Shown here in pieces: positions 8,667 to 16,978 of a DNA stretch of 64,000 nt. The DNA comes from Gaiellasilicea sp963761905 (GTDB lineage Bacteria; Actinomycetota; Thermoleophilia; Gaiellales; Gaiellaceae), in the NCBI GenBank assembly GCA_963761905.1, contig CAVXIQ010000006.1:682001-746000 (forward strand). The letters run 5' to 3'. The notes beneath the pieces were generated by a model. The model saw only the letters and a list, made by a program, of their open reading frames with translations. It was not told where the DNA came from and did no database searches. The first letter of the stretch is position 1. Each line of letters opens with the position of its first letter. A program made the translations under genes and the position numbers.

Positions 8667-9118
8667 AGATCGACCTGACCGTCAACGGCGAGCCGCGCGA
8701 GGCGGACGTCTGGCCCGGCGAGAGCCTCCTGACGACGCTCCGCGACACGCTCGAGCTGCCCGGCTCGAAGAACGCCTGCGAGCAGGGCGAGTGCGGCTCG
8801 TGCTCGGTGCTGCTCGACGGTGAGCTCGTCTGTGCCTGCCTCGTGCTGGCCGCGCAGGCCGACGGACACGAGGTGACGACGGTCGAGGGCCTTGCCGACG
8901 GCGACGAGCTGCACCGTGTCCAGCGCGCGTTCGTCGAGGCGGGCGCCGTCCAGTGCGGCTTCTGCACGCCGGGGCTCGTGGTGGCGACCGTGGCGCTTCT
9001 CGACGCGAACCCAAGTCCGACGGACGACGAGCTGCGGGAGGCGCTCTCCGGCAACCTCTGTCGCTGCACGGGGTACGCGAAGATCTTCGACGCGGTACGC
9101 CTGGCGGCGAGGGCGTGA
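8663..9118 (+). CDS. Xanthine dehydrogenase-type 2Fe-2S subunit
   Basis: The 151-residue CoxS/XdhC-like subunit has all eight cluster cysteines: the plant-ferredoxin set CEQGECGSCSVLLDGELVCAC and the second set CGFCTPG...LCRCTGY. It moves electrons from the molybdenum centre to FAD. ATG 8663 overlaps the stop of the FAD subunit. The molybdenum subunit starts 145 nt further on, an unusually long gap for this operon; I see no clear gene in that gap. Confidence 0.95.
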   Translation: MKIDLTVNGEPREADVWPGESLLTTLRDTLELPGSKNACEQGECGSCSVLLDGELVCACLVLAAQADGHEVTTVEGLADGDELHRVQRAFVEAGAVQCGFCTPGLVVATVALLDANPSPTDDELREALSGNLCRCTGYAKIFDAVRLAARA

Positions 9119-9263
9119 GGCGAGACATGGCTCGACGAGACACGTCCTCCGAAAGCGGCGCCGCCCGTCCTTGGGGGCCACCGCTCCTCCTCCCCGCTGC
9201 GAGCGTATCGCTCGCGACCCCTGCCGTTTGCAACACCGACGTGTCGAAAGCGTGCCGATTCTC

Positions 9264-11528
9264 ATGAGCACGATGCCCACCCGAAAGGCCACCCGCGCCC
9301 CGCGCAGTCGCGAGCTCGAGCGCGGCCGAGTCGGAGATCCGGTCACGCGTCACGACGGCATTCCCAAGGTCACCGGCGAGTTCCAGTACTCGAGCGACCT
9401 CCACGCGGTGGGGATGCTCTGGGGGAAGACCGTTCGCAGCCCGCACGCGCACGCGCGGATCCTCGAGCTCGACATCTCCGAAGCGCTTCGTCTGCCCGGC
9501 GTCCACGTCGTCCTCACCCACGAGGACGTGCCGGGCCAGAAGACCTACGGGCTCGAGTTCCCCGACCAGCCGGTGCTCGCCTCCGATCGCGTCCGCTATT
9601 TCGGGGAGGCCGTGGCGATCGTCGCCGCGGAGGAGCCCGAGCAGGCGCGCCGCGCCGCCGCCGCCGTCAGGGTCGTCTACGAGCCGCTCGAGCCGGTCAC
9701 CGAGATGGAGCGGGCGTTCGAGCAGGAGCCGCTTCATCCGGATCGCCCGACGATGCCGACGGGAGGCGGGAGTCACGGCTATCGCGACGATCCACGTCCG
9801 AACGTCGTCCGCACGATGCTGATCCGGCACGGCGATCCAGAGGCCGAGGGCGAGGTCGCCGTCTCCGGCGTCTACGAGATCGGGATCCAGGATCAGGCGT
9901 TCCTCGGGCCGGAGTCGGGATTGGCCGTTCCCGACGGCGAGGGCGGGGTCGACATCCATGTCGCCACGCAGTGGCTGCACGTCGACCGCGATCAGGTCGC
10001 GCCGTGCCTCGCGCTGCCGCCGGAGATGGTGCGGATCCACCTGAGCGGCGTCGGCGGCGCATTCGGTGGCCGCGAGGATCTCTCGATGCAGATCCACGGC
10101 GCACTGCTCGCGCTGCGCACGGGCCGCCCCGTCAAGATCGTGTACGACCGCGAGGAGTCGTTCGTCGGCCACATCCACCGGCATCCCGCCCGGATCTGGT
10201 GCGAGCACCGGGCAACACGCGCCGGGAAGCTCGTCAACGTCCGGATGCGGATCCTGCTCGACGGCGGCGCCTACGCCTCGAGCTCGACGGCCGTCACCTC
10301 GAACGCGGCCTCCTTTGCCCTCGGGCCCTATGCCGTCGAGAACGCGCTGATCGAGTCGACGTGCGTCTATACGAACAACCCGCCCTGCGGGGCGATGCGC
10401 GGCTTTGGTGCCGTCCAGACGTGCTTCGCCGCGGAGGCACAGCTCGACAAGCTCGCCGCGGAGCTCGGGATCGATCCCATCGAGCTCCGGTTGCTGAATG
10501 CGCTCGCACCGGGAGACGTGCTCCCGACGGGCCAGGCGATCGAGGGAACGCTTCCCGTCGCCGAGGTGATCCGACAGGCCGCCGCGCTCCCGGTCCCGCC
10601 GGCCGAGAGGCTCCCCCGCGAGGCGATCCGGCTGCCGGGCGGCGCCGGCAACACGACGCGCGGCGAGGGCGTGCAGCGCGGCGTCGGCTTCGCCGTCGGC
10701 TTCAAGAACATCTGCTACTCCGAGGGCTTCGACGACTCGACCGCCGCGCGCGTGATCCTCTGCGCCGACGGCTCCGCCGAGATCCACTGCGCCGCGTCCG
10801 AGGTCGGCCAGGGCGTCACCGACGTGATCCTCCAGGTCGCCCGGACCGAGCTCGGCACCGACGAGGTCACCCTCGCCTCCCCTGCGACCGCCGGCGTCGC
10901 CTCGGCGGGCTCGGCATCCGCCTCACGAATGACCTGGATGGCCGCAGGCGCCGTTCAGCTCGCGTGCCGCGCAGCGCTCGACGAGCGAGAGCGCGCCGGC
11001 GGCGGGGAAGTCGACCTCGAGCGGATCTATCGCCATTCGCGCACGACGCCGCTCGACCCGGAGACCGGCCAGATCACGGGCGATCGCGCTCACGTCGCCT
11101 TTGCCGTCGCGGCGATGCGCGTCGTCGTCGAGGTCGACGTCGAGCTCGGGCTCACCCGGGTCGTCTGGATCGGCACGGCGCAGGACGTCGGCAAGGCCGT
11201 CAATCCGCTTGCGGTCGAGGGCCAGATCGAGGGCGGCACCGCGCAGGGGCTCGGGCTCGCGCTGATGGAGGAGATCCAAACCCGCGACGGGCTGATCACG
11301 AACGCGAGCTTCACCGACTACCTGATCCCCACGACGCTCGACATGCCGCCGGTCGAGAGCGTGCTCGTCGAGGATCCGGAGCCCGGCGCTCCCTACGGCG
11401 TCAAGGGGGTGGGCGAGCCGCCGACCGTCGTCTCCACCGCTGCGATCGTCTCCGCGCTTCGCGACGCCACCGGCCGCGAGCTGACCCGCGTGCCCGTGCG
11501 GCCGGACGACATCGTCGGCCTCAGCTAG
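9264..11528 (+). CDS. Xanthine dehydrogenase-type molybdopterin-binding subunit
   Basis: The roughly 754-residue large subunit carries the molybdopterin motifs GGAFGGREDL, CGAMRGFGA, EVGQGVTDVILQ and GVKGVGEPPTV, where the Glu of GVGEPP is the usual active-site base. The arginine and glutamate placement together with the purine neighbours make xanthine or hypoxanthine the probable substrate; another CoxL-type substrate cannot be excluded. The start is taken as ATG 9264 (a second ATG lies at 9273). The stop overlaps the stop of the convergent hydrolase gene by 8 nt. Confidence 0.9.
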   Translation: MSTMPTRKATRAPRSRELERGRVGDPVTRHDGIPKVTGEFQYSSDLHAVGMLWGKTVRSPHAHARILELDISEALRLPGVHVVLTHEDVPGQKTYGLEFPDQPVLASDRVRYFGEAVAIVAAEEPEQARRAAAAVRVVYEPLEPVTEMERAFEQEPLHPDRPTMPTGGGSHGYRDDPRPNVVRTMLIRHGDPEAEGEVAVSGVYEIGIQDQAFLGPESGLAVPDGEGGVDIHVATQWLHVDRDQVAPCLALPPEMVRIHLSGVGGAFGGREDLSMQIHGALLALRTGRPVKIVYDREESFVGHIHRHPARIWCEHRATRAGKLVNVRMRILLDGGAYASSSTAVTSNAASFALGPYAVENALIESTCVYTNNPPCGAMRGFGAVQTCFAAEAQLDKLAAELGIDPIELRLLNALAPGDVLPTGQAIEGTLPVAEVIRQAAALPVPPAERLPREAIRLPGGAGNTTRGEGVQRGVGFAVGFKNICYSEGFDDSTAARVILCADGSAEIHCAASEVGQGVTDVILQVARTELGTDEVTLASPATAGVASAGSASASRMTWMAAGAVQLACRAALDERERAGGGEVDLERIYRHSRTTPLDPETGQITGDRAHVAFAVAAMRVVVEVDVELGLTRVVWIGTAQDVGKAVNPLAVEGQIEGGTAQGLGLALMEEIQTRDGLITNASFTDYLIPTTLDMPPVESVLVEDPEPGAPYGVKGVGEPPTVVSTAAIVSALRDATGRELTRVPVRPDDIVGLS

Positions 11529-12147
11529 AGGTCTGCGCCACAATGCCGGGAAGCCAGGCTCGGACGGCGGCCGCCACCGCCTCGAGATCCGTCTTCAGAC
11601 CGTGGTCGCCGGGGACCTGCGCCACCGTGCGAAGCACCCCCGCGGGCGGGATCCCGAATCGGTCTCGCGCACCCTGCACCACGAGCAGCGGAACCGAAAC
11701 CGCGTCGAGCTCGGGCAGACGACTCAGCGATGCGGGCGAGCCGGAGCGGGGCGGAGGCTGCAGCGGGAAGGCGAGGCAGAGAACGCCGACCGCACGGGTC
11801 GTCGCCGCAGTGCGGCACGCCACGCGCGCGCCCGACGAGCGGCCGCCGACGACGAGCCGCACCCCCCGTAGCTCGCCTGCGCGCAGCTGGTCGATCACAT
11901 CGATCCAGGCCGCGTCGAGCTGGTGCGCGGGAGCAGGCGAGCGCCGGCCGGCGACGCGGTAGGGCTGCTCGACGAGCGCGACGCTGACGCCGACTGCGAG
12001 CGCGGCAGCCGTCGCGGCGAGCAGATCCGGGGCGCTCACTCCGCCGCCGGCCCCGTGCCCGAGCACGAGCGCGGCGCACGGCGCTTCCGCCGGATGCAGG
12101 TGCACCTTCGCCTGTCCGTGACGCGTCTCGACCGTCAGCGGGTTCAT
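11521..12147 (-). CDS. Alpha/beta hydrolase (dienelactone hydrolase-like)
   Basis: The 208-residue protein has ALVLGHGAGGG (oxyanion region), the nucleophile elbow VVGGRSSGARVA (GRSSG), LLVVQGARDRFG with the acid, and GDHGLK with the catalytic His. This resembles the small TEX30/KAN-like hydrolase family. ATG 12147 overlaps the stop of the upstream transporter gene (TGATG), so the two are co-transcribed. The substrate is unknown. Confidence 0.82.
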   Translation of the reverse strand: MNPLTVETRHGQAKVHLHPAEAPCAALVLGHGAGGGVSAPDLLAATAAALAVGVSVALVEQPYRVAGRRSPAPAHQLDAAWIDVIDQLRAGELRGVRLVVGGRSSGARVACRTAATTRAVGVLCLAFPLQPPPRSGSPASLSRLPELDAVSVPLLVVQGARDRFGIPPAGVLRTVAQVPGDHGLKTDLEAVAAAVRAWLPGIVAQTSS

Positions 12148-12603
12148 CAGCTCTTGTAGAGCGAGAGCCCGGCGCCGATCCCGAGCAGCGCGACACCGAG
12201 CGCCCGCGGCCAGGTCAGCGCGACCTCGTCCACGCCGAAGAGGCCGAAGCGGTCGATCACGACGCCCATCGCGAGCTGGCCTGCGATCAGGAGCCCGATC
12301 GTCGCGGTCGCGCCGAGCCTGCGGCGCGCAGACCGTGATCGAGAAGACGACGAGCACGCCCATCCCGCCGCCGCCGAGCCAGAACCACCACGGCGAGCGG
12401 AACGCGCCGCCGAGCTCCCCGAGACCCTGGCGCAGGGCGAGCAGGAGCAGCGAGGCGAGCAGGGTCGAGAACGCGAGGTTCGCGACGAGCGCCTCGATCG
12501 AGCCGATCCGCTCTCCGAAACGGCCCATCACGGCCACCTGGATCGAGCCCGCGACGCCCGCGACGAGCGCCAGCGCCACCACTGCAGCCGTTGCTCCCGA
12601 CAC
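12147..12603 (-). CDS. YdcZ/DUF606-type small drug/metabolite transporter (one frameshift)
   Basis: The roughly 151-residue protein would have five transmembrane segments. It begins ATAAVVALALVAGVAGSIQ, has SPWWFWLGGGGMGVLVVF and, after an extra base near 12322, continues LGATATIGLLIAGQLAMGVV and ALGVALLGIGAGLSLYKS, matching the DUF606 (YdcZ) family. Length modulo three (457 nt) agrees with one inserted base. A TATAGC box 8 nt before GTG 12603 suggests a leaderless start. Confidence 0.8.
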
Positions 12604-12652
12604 GGGCGCAAGCTATACGCTCCCGCCGTCCTCGACCCGAAGGGAGTCCACG

Positions 12653-12934
12653 ATGGTGAGAATGGCCGTCCTCTACGAGCGTGAGGTAGACCCCGACCGA
12701 TATCAGCGACATGTCGACGAGTTCGTGAGCAAGGTCGACTGTCAAGCGTTCCGCCACGGAAGGGCGTTCGGATCACCGTTCGACAAACCCGCCTTCGCGT
12801 ACTACGCCGAATTCGAGTGGGCCGACATGGACGCGTTCAAGGCGACCGCCGGCTCGGAAGCGTTCGCGGCGAGCGGGAAGGACGCAATGGAGATGGGAAT
12901 CCCCTTCACGGCGACCTTCGTCGAGCTGCGCTAG
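12653..12934 (+). CDS. EthD-like small dimeric barrel protein
   Basis: The 93-residue protein has the ferredoxin-like pattern of the EthD/dabb superfamily: MAVLYEREVDPDRYQRHVDEF, AYYAEFEWADMDAFKATAGS and a final TATFVEL strand. A GGGAG box lies 6 nt before ATG 12653. The stop is 2 nt from the GTG of the enoyl-CoA hydratase, so it is the first gene of a plus-strand fatty or aromatic acid operon. The catalytic role is unknown. Confidence 0.75.
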   Translation: MVRMAVLYEREVDPDRYQRHVDEFVSKVDCQAFRHGRAFGSPFDKPAFAYYAEFEWADMDAFKATAGSEAFAASGKDAMEMGIPFTATFVELR

Positions 12935-12936
12935 AA

Positions 12937-13750
12937 GTGGCGGAGCCGAAGCAGCCGACGCCGCTCTCGCCCGACGAGCTCGGCTTCGAGACGATCGTCT
13001 ACGAGAAGGCGGGCCATCGGGCGACCGTGACGGCTGAACCGGCCAGACGTCCTGAACGCGTTCGACTTCCAGATGCTGCGCGAGCTCGCGCGGGCGTTCG
13101 AGGATTCGTCCTGGGACGACGAGATCCGCGTCGTCGTGGTCACCGGCACGGGCCGCGCGTTCTGCGTCGGCGCCGACCTGCGCACTTGGGGCGAGGACCT
13201 GCTCGGCAACTCGCGCGCCTACTGGAAGTGGTTCGGCGCCTTCAAGGACATGCACGACCGGCTGCGCGAGATCGGGAAGCCGACGATCGCGCGCTGCCAG
13301 GGGATCGCCGTCGGCGGCGGCAACGAGCTCCAGATGGGCTGCGACCTGACCGTAATGGTCGAGGACGCGTTCATCCGCCACGTCGGGCTCGAACACGGCT
13401 CCGTCCCGGCGGGCGGCGCAACTCAGTGGCTCCCGATCATGGTCGGCGACCGGCGAGCCCGCGAGATCATCCTGCTCTGCGAGGAGATCCCGGCGCCCCA
13501 GGCCGCCGACTGGGGGCTGATCAACCGCGCGGTTCCCGCCGCCGAGCTCGACGGGGTGGTCGACGACTGGGTCGAGAAGCTGGCGCGCAAGCTGCCCGAG
13601 ACGACGCGCTACGCCAAGCAGCAGCTGAACTGGTGGCGCGACGTCTCCTGGCACGAGACGGTCGGTCATGCGCGCGACTGGCTCTCGATGTCGATGCTCG
13701 GCGACGAGGCCCAGGGCGCAGTCCGCGCCTTCCTCGACCGCCAGAAGTAG
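12937..13750 (+). CDS. Enoyl-CoA hydratase/isomerase family protein (one frameshift)
   Basis: This is a crotonase-fold protein: VVVTGTGRAFCVGADLRTW, PTIARCQGIAVGGGNELQMGCD and HVGLEHGSVPAGGATQWLP cover the oxyanion-hole and active-site regions. An extra G at about 13033 splits the conserved TLNRPDVLNAF motif; the N-terminal 32 codons from GTG 12937 and the rest are both well conserved. The intact length is about 270 residues. The phenylacetate genes nearby suggest a role in aromatic or branched acyl-CoA breakdown, but the exact substrate is open. Confidence 0.85.
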
Positions 13751-14272
13751 TGGAGCTGCGCACGAAGCGACTCGTGCTGCGGCCGGTGACCGAGGACGAT
13801 CTCGACACGATGCTCGCGATCCGGAACGCAGCCGGAGGTGGTCGCGACGACGTCGACTGGGGAGCCGCTTCCCCGCGAGCGGATGGCGGGTCAGCTCGAG
13901 CGCCGGGCCAAGTCCTGGCGCGAGCGCGGGCTCGGCTCGTGGCTGATCCTGCTCGACGGCGAGCCTGCGGGGTTCGTCGAGGTGGCGCCGATCGGCGAGG
14001 GGAGCGGCGTCGATCCGGACGAGATCGAGCTGGGGGTCGTCGTGCATCCCGACCACTGGGGCAAGGGATTCGCGGGCGAGGCCGGGCTCGCGGTCGCCGC
14101 CGATCTCTTCGAGCGGGTCGGGCTCGAGCGGGTCTACGCCGGCGTCGATCCCGAGAACGCGAAGTCGTTGCGCGTCGTCGCGAAGGCGCCGGGTGTGCGC
14201 AAGCTCGACGACGAGCTCTACGAGCTGACCGCGGCCGACTTTGCGGCGCTGCGCGCGCCGGACGTGGGTTAG
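13750..14272 (+). CDS. GNAT-family acetyltransferase (one frameshift)
   Basis: The protein resembles the RimJ/RimL group: VELRTKRLVLRPVTEDDLDTML at the start, ELGVVVHPDHWGKGFAGEAG (acetyl-CoA pyrophosphate loop) and GLERVYAGVDPENAKSLRV. An extra base near 13828 breaks the frame after LAIRN. The intact length is about 173 residues. GTG 13750 overlaps the stop of the enoyl-CoA hydratase (TAGTG). The acceptor, a protein N-terminus or a small molecule, is not predictable. Confidence 0.82.
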
Positions 14273-14275
14273 GCT
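14270..14275 (+). promoter_or_regulatory. Leaderless-type -10 box of the paaG-like gene
   Basis: TAGGCT lies 6 nt before ATG 14282, so transcription would begin at or next to the start codon. The box overlaps the stop codon of the preceding gene. No GGAGG-like ribosome site is present. Confidence 0.5.
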
Positions 14276-14281
14276 CGGCGC

Positions 14282-15052
14282 ATGTCCGAGGTGCTGACGC
14301 AGCGGGACGGTGCCGTCCTCACGATCACCCTGAATCGGCCGGAGGTGTTCAACGCCTTCAATGCCGCCCTGCACGCGGCGCTCTTTGCCGCGCTCGAGGA
14401 GGCGGCGGCGCCGGAGGTCCGCGCGGTCGTGCTCACGGGCGCGGGGCGCGGCTTCTGCGCGGGCCAGGACCTGAAGGAGTTCCAGGAGGCGCCTGGCTCC
14501 ATCCGCGATCGCCTCGAGCAGACCTACCACCCGAACATCCGCGCGATCCGCGCGCTCGAGAAGCCGGTGCTCGCCGCGGTCAACGGCCCGTGCGCGGGCG
14601 CGGGGCTCTCGCTGGCTTCGGCCTGCGACATCCGGATCGCCTCGGACGCCGCCACGTTCGTCCCGGGCTTCGTCGGGATCGGCCTGATTCCCGACTCGGG
14701 CGGCTCGTTCTTCATCCACCGCCTGCTCGGGTTCGCGCGCGCGTTCGAGTGGATGAGCTCGAACCGGAAGCTGACGGCGGCGGAGGCGCACGCCTGGGGC
14801 CTCGTCTCGGAGGTCGTCCCAGCCGACGAGCTCGCGGCGCGCGCCGCCGAGCTCGCCGCCACGTGGGCGGCGGCGCCGACGCGCGCGATCGGGATGACGA
14901 AGCGGCTCTTCGACCACGCCTACGACGCCTCGCTCGAGGAGCAGCTCGCGCTCGAGGCGGAGCTCCAGGGCGCCGCGACGGAGAGCGCCGACTTCGCCGA
15001 GGGCGTGACCGCCTTCCTGGAGAAGCGCCCGCCGAGCTTCACCGGCACGTAG
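14282..15052 (+). CDS. paaG: Enoyl-CoA hydratase/isomerase, PaaG-like
   Basis: The 256-residue crotonase-fold protein has VLTITLNRPEVFNAFN, VLTGAGRGFCAGQDLKEF and FVPGFVGIGLIPDSGGSFF, which contains the acidic residue typical of PaaG. PaaG isomerises ring-1,2-epoxyphenylacetyl-CoA to an oxepin-CoA. The paaABCD epoxidase genes 2.3 kb away support the assignment, though other crotonase activities are possible. The start ATG 14282 follows a leaderless-type box. Confidence 0.82.
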   Translation: MSEVLTQRDGAVLTITLNRPEVFNAFNAALHAALFAALEEAAAPEVRAVVLTGAGRGFCAGQDLKEFQEAPGSIRDRLEQTYHPNIRAIRALEKPVLAAVNGPCAGAGLSLASACDIRIASDAATFVPGFVGIGLIPDSGGSFFIHRLLGFARAFEWMSSNRKLTAAEAHAWGLVSEVVPADELAARAAELAATWAAAPTRAIGMTKRLFDHAYDASLEEQLALEAELQGAATESADFAEGVTAFLEKRPPSFTGT

Positions 15053-15054
15053 TT

Positions 15055-15084
15055 GGCTCCGGCGGTGGCGAGACCACCGGAGCC
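15055..15084. terminator. Hairpin between convergent paaG-like and SelW-like genes
   Basis: GGCTCCGG and CCGGAGCC form an 8-bp stem enclosing a 14-nt loop just after the paaG stop and 10 nt before the end of the convergent SelW-like gene. Its position between two stop codons suggests a bidirectional terminator. Confidence 0.5.
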
Positions 15085-15094
15085 GCACTGAACT

Positions 15095-15313
15095 CTACGT
15101 CGTCAGCGCCGCGACGATCTCGGCGTGCTCAGGGAAGCGCCCGCGTTGCTGCTTCGAGAACACGAGCTCGCCGTCCGAGATCACGTCGAACTGGCTCTTC
15201 AACCCCTCGACGATCGCGGCATCGAGCCCGTTCGCGTTCAGCTCGGCCGCGAGACTCGCGGCCCGGACGTCATAGCTCGATCAGGTGGGGCAGTAGTGAA
15301 TCTCGACGGCCAT
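15095..15313 (-). CDS. SelW-like (Rdx family) selenoprotein with in-frame UGA
   Basis: Reading UGA at 15283-15281 as selenocysteine gives a complete 72-residue protein: AVEIHYCPT-U-SSYDVRAASLAAEL, then the family-typical FDVISDGELVFSKQ and RGRFPEHAEIV, ending at TAG 15095. The UGA falls at the second position of the CxxC/CxxU redox motif of the Rdx family (SelW, SelT, SelH, Rdx12), where Sec is well known. Downstream codons remain conserved for 61 residues, which argues against a real stop. A suitable hairpin follows the UGA (15263-15245). ATG 15313 is preceded by TAGGCT 6 nt upstream, so it likely has its own leaderless promoter. The biological role is presumably thiol redox chemistry. A Cys-to-stop sequence error is the main alternative. 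Confidence 0.8.
15245..15263 (-). promoter_or_regulatory. Candidate bacterial SECIS hairpin
   Basis: On the minus strand, within the coding sequence just after the UGA, an 8-bp perfect stem (GGCCGCGA / TCGCGGCC) closes a GUC loop. The stem starts 18 nt and the loop G lies 26 nt after the UGA. This fits the general bacterial SECIS layout as I remember it (short stem, small loop with an early G, loop about 16-37 nt from the UGA). GC-rich DNA forms hairpins often, so this is supporting rather than decisive. Confidence 0.6.
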
Positions 15314-15319
15314 CGCCGC

Positions 15320-15325
15320 AGCCTA
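15320..15325 (-). promoter_or_regulatory. Leaderless-type -10 box of the SelW-like gene
   Basis: TAGGCT on the minus strand ends 6 nt before ATG 15313, the same hexamer and spacing as at the paaG-like gene and close to that of the DedA gene. It supports the chosen start. Confidence 0.5.
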
Positions 15326-15343
15326 GCCTTCGAGGCCATCGTC

Positions 15344-16897
15344 CTAGAGCTGGGGGCGGTGGCGCTCGACGATCGCCCCGAGCTCGAGCCCGCGCGGGAG
15401 CGTTCCGAAGACGCCGCCTCCGCCGCCGAGCCGCGAGGCGCAGAAGGCGTCCGCGACGGCGGGATCGCCGTGCCGGACGAGCAGCGAGCCCTGGAGCGCG
15501 AGCGCAAGCCGCTCGACAAGACGGCGCGCGCGCAGCTCGGCGTCGTCCGGATCGGCCAGCTCGTCCTTCAGCTCGGCGACCGCGCGATCGAGCCGCGCGT
15601 CCGCGCCGGCGGCGAGCTCGACCTCCGCGAGGAAGGCGGCGACCGATTCCGGCTCCCGCCCGACCGCGCGCAGGACGTCGAGCGCGTTCACGTTCCCCGA
15701 GCCCTCCCAGATCGAGTTCAGCGGGCTCTCGCGGAAGAGCCGCGGCAGCTGCGACTCCTCGACGTAGCCGTTCCCGCCGAGGCACTCGAGCGCCTCGGCC
15801 ACGAGCGGCGGCGTCCGCTTGCAGACCCAGAACTTGGCGACCGCCGTCGCGAGCCGGCGGAAGGCGTGATCGCCCTCGTCGAAGGCGCGCGCGAGGCGGA
15901 GCGCCGTCGCCGTCGCGGCCTCGGACTCGACGCAGAGGTCGGCGAGCACGTTCTCCATCAGCGGCTGCTCGACGAGCAGGCGGCCGAAGGCAGATCGGTG
16001 CGCGGCGTGGTGGGTCGCTTCGGCGACCGCTCGCCGCATCAGAGCCGTCGATCCGAGCACGCAGTCGAGCCGCGTGTGCACGACCATCTCGATGATCGTC
16101 TGGATCCCGCGACCCTCCTCGCCCACGAGCCGCGCCTCTGCGCCCTCGAGCCGGATCTCCGCGGACGCGTTCGAGCGGTTCCCGAGCTTGTCCTTCAGCC
16201 GCTCGATCCGGAAGCCCGGCTGCGGCCGCTCGAGCAGGAAGCACGAGAGCCCGGCCGGTGCCTGGGCGAGCACGAGGAACGCGTCGGACATCGGCGCAGA
16301 GCAGAACCACTTGTGCCCGTCGAGCTCCCAGGTCTCGCCGTTCCGCCGCGCTGTCGTCTCGTTCGCGCGGACGTCGGAGCCGCCCTGTCGCTCGGTCATC
16401 GCCATCCCGCAGAGCGCGCTGCCGCTCGTCAGCCTCGGAATCCAGTCGGCTGCCAGCTCGGGCTCTGCGCGCAGCGCCGGCACCGCAGCGAACGTCATCG
16501 AGAGCGGGCAGCCGACGCCGGCTTCGACCTGACCGAGCAGCATGAACAGCGCCGCCCGGGCGACGTGCGCGCCCGGCTCCTCGGTCACCCACGGCAGCGA
16601 CTGCACTTGCGCATCCAGGCCGAGGCGCAGCAGCGAATCCCAGGCCGGATGGAACTCGAGCTCGTCGATCCGCTCGCCGTAGCGGTCGTGCGTGCGGAGC
16701 CGCGGCGGGTGCTCGTTCGCGAGCCGCCCCCACTCGAGCGGCTCGCCGCCGAGCACGCGTCCGAACGCGGAGACGCGAGACTCGAACGCGCTGCCGCCCT
16801 CACGCTGGAGCGCCTCGGCGAGCGCCCGGTCCTTGGAGAACAGGTCGTAGTCGACGAGCGGGGGCGGCTGGTTGGCCGAGGTCTGGACAACCGTCAT
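15344..16897 (-). CDS. Acyl-CoA dehydrogenase, AidB-like
   Basis: The 517-residue flavoprotein has MAMTERQGGSDVRANET and DGHKWFCSAPMSDAFLVLA (FAD and substrate loops), RSAFGRLLVEQPLMENVLAD and ECLGGNGYVEESQLPRLFRE, then a C-terminal extension of about 100 residues. Length, the extra N-terminal region and the RLKDKLGNRSNASAE loop resemble AidB-type acyl-CoA dehydrogenases. Such proteins either oxidise bulky acyl-CoAs or act in alkylation resistance. It ends 30 nt upstream of the SelW-like gene on the same strand. Confidence 0.85.
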   Translation of the reverse strand: MTVVQTSANQPPPLVDYDLFSKDRALAEALQREGGSAFESRVSAFGRVLGGEPLEWGRLANEHPPRLRTHDRYGERIDELEFHPAWDSLLRLGLDAQVQSLPWVTEEPGAHVARAALFMLLGQVEAGVGCPLSMTFAAVPALRAEPELAADWIPRLTSGSALCGMAMTERQGGSDVRANETTARRNGETWELDGHKWFCSAPMSDAFLVLAQAPAGLSCFLLERPQPGFRIERLKDKLGNRSNASAEIRLEGAEARLVGEEGRGIQTIIEMVVHTRLDCVLGSTALMRRAVAEATHHAAHRSAFGRLLVEQPLMENVLADLCVESEAATATALRLARAFDEGDHAFRRLATAVAKFWVCKRTPPLVAEALECLGGNGYVEESQLPRLFRESPLNSIWEGSGNVNALDVLRAVGREPESVAAFLAEVELAAGADARLDRAVAELKDELADPDDAELRARRLVERLALALQGSLLVRHGDPAVADAFCASRLGGGGGVFGTLPRGLELGAIVERHRPQL

Positions 16898-16978
16898 CGG
16901 GGGATTGTCGCCCTATTCCGAGGCCCGTTGTAGCCTAGCCCGTCGATCCGACGCCAACTCGTCGCCAGGAGGAGTGCC

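Noticed and set aside
9119..9263. A small ORF bridging the iron-sulphur and molybdenum subunit genes.
   Set aside because: Its translation is Pro/Ala/Ser-rich with no homology pattern and no ribosome site; treated as intergenic.
12773..15088. Long open frames opposite real genes, e.g. 12773-15088 (minus), 15125-16933 (plus), 2393-3640 (minus), 4587-6113 (plus), 48445-50484 (minus).
   Set aside because: They lie antisense to clearly conserved genes, have Arg/Ala/Pro-rich low-information translations, and arise because stop codons are rare in 70% G+C DNA.
15281..15283. Reading the UGA in the SelW-like gene as a true stop and the remainder as a remnant.
   Set aside because: The UGA sits exactly at the known Cys/Sec column, 61 conserved codons follow, and a SECIS-like hairpin is present; a base error remains possible and is noted.
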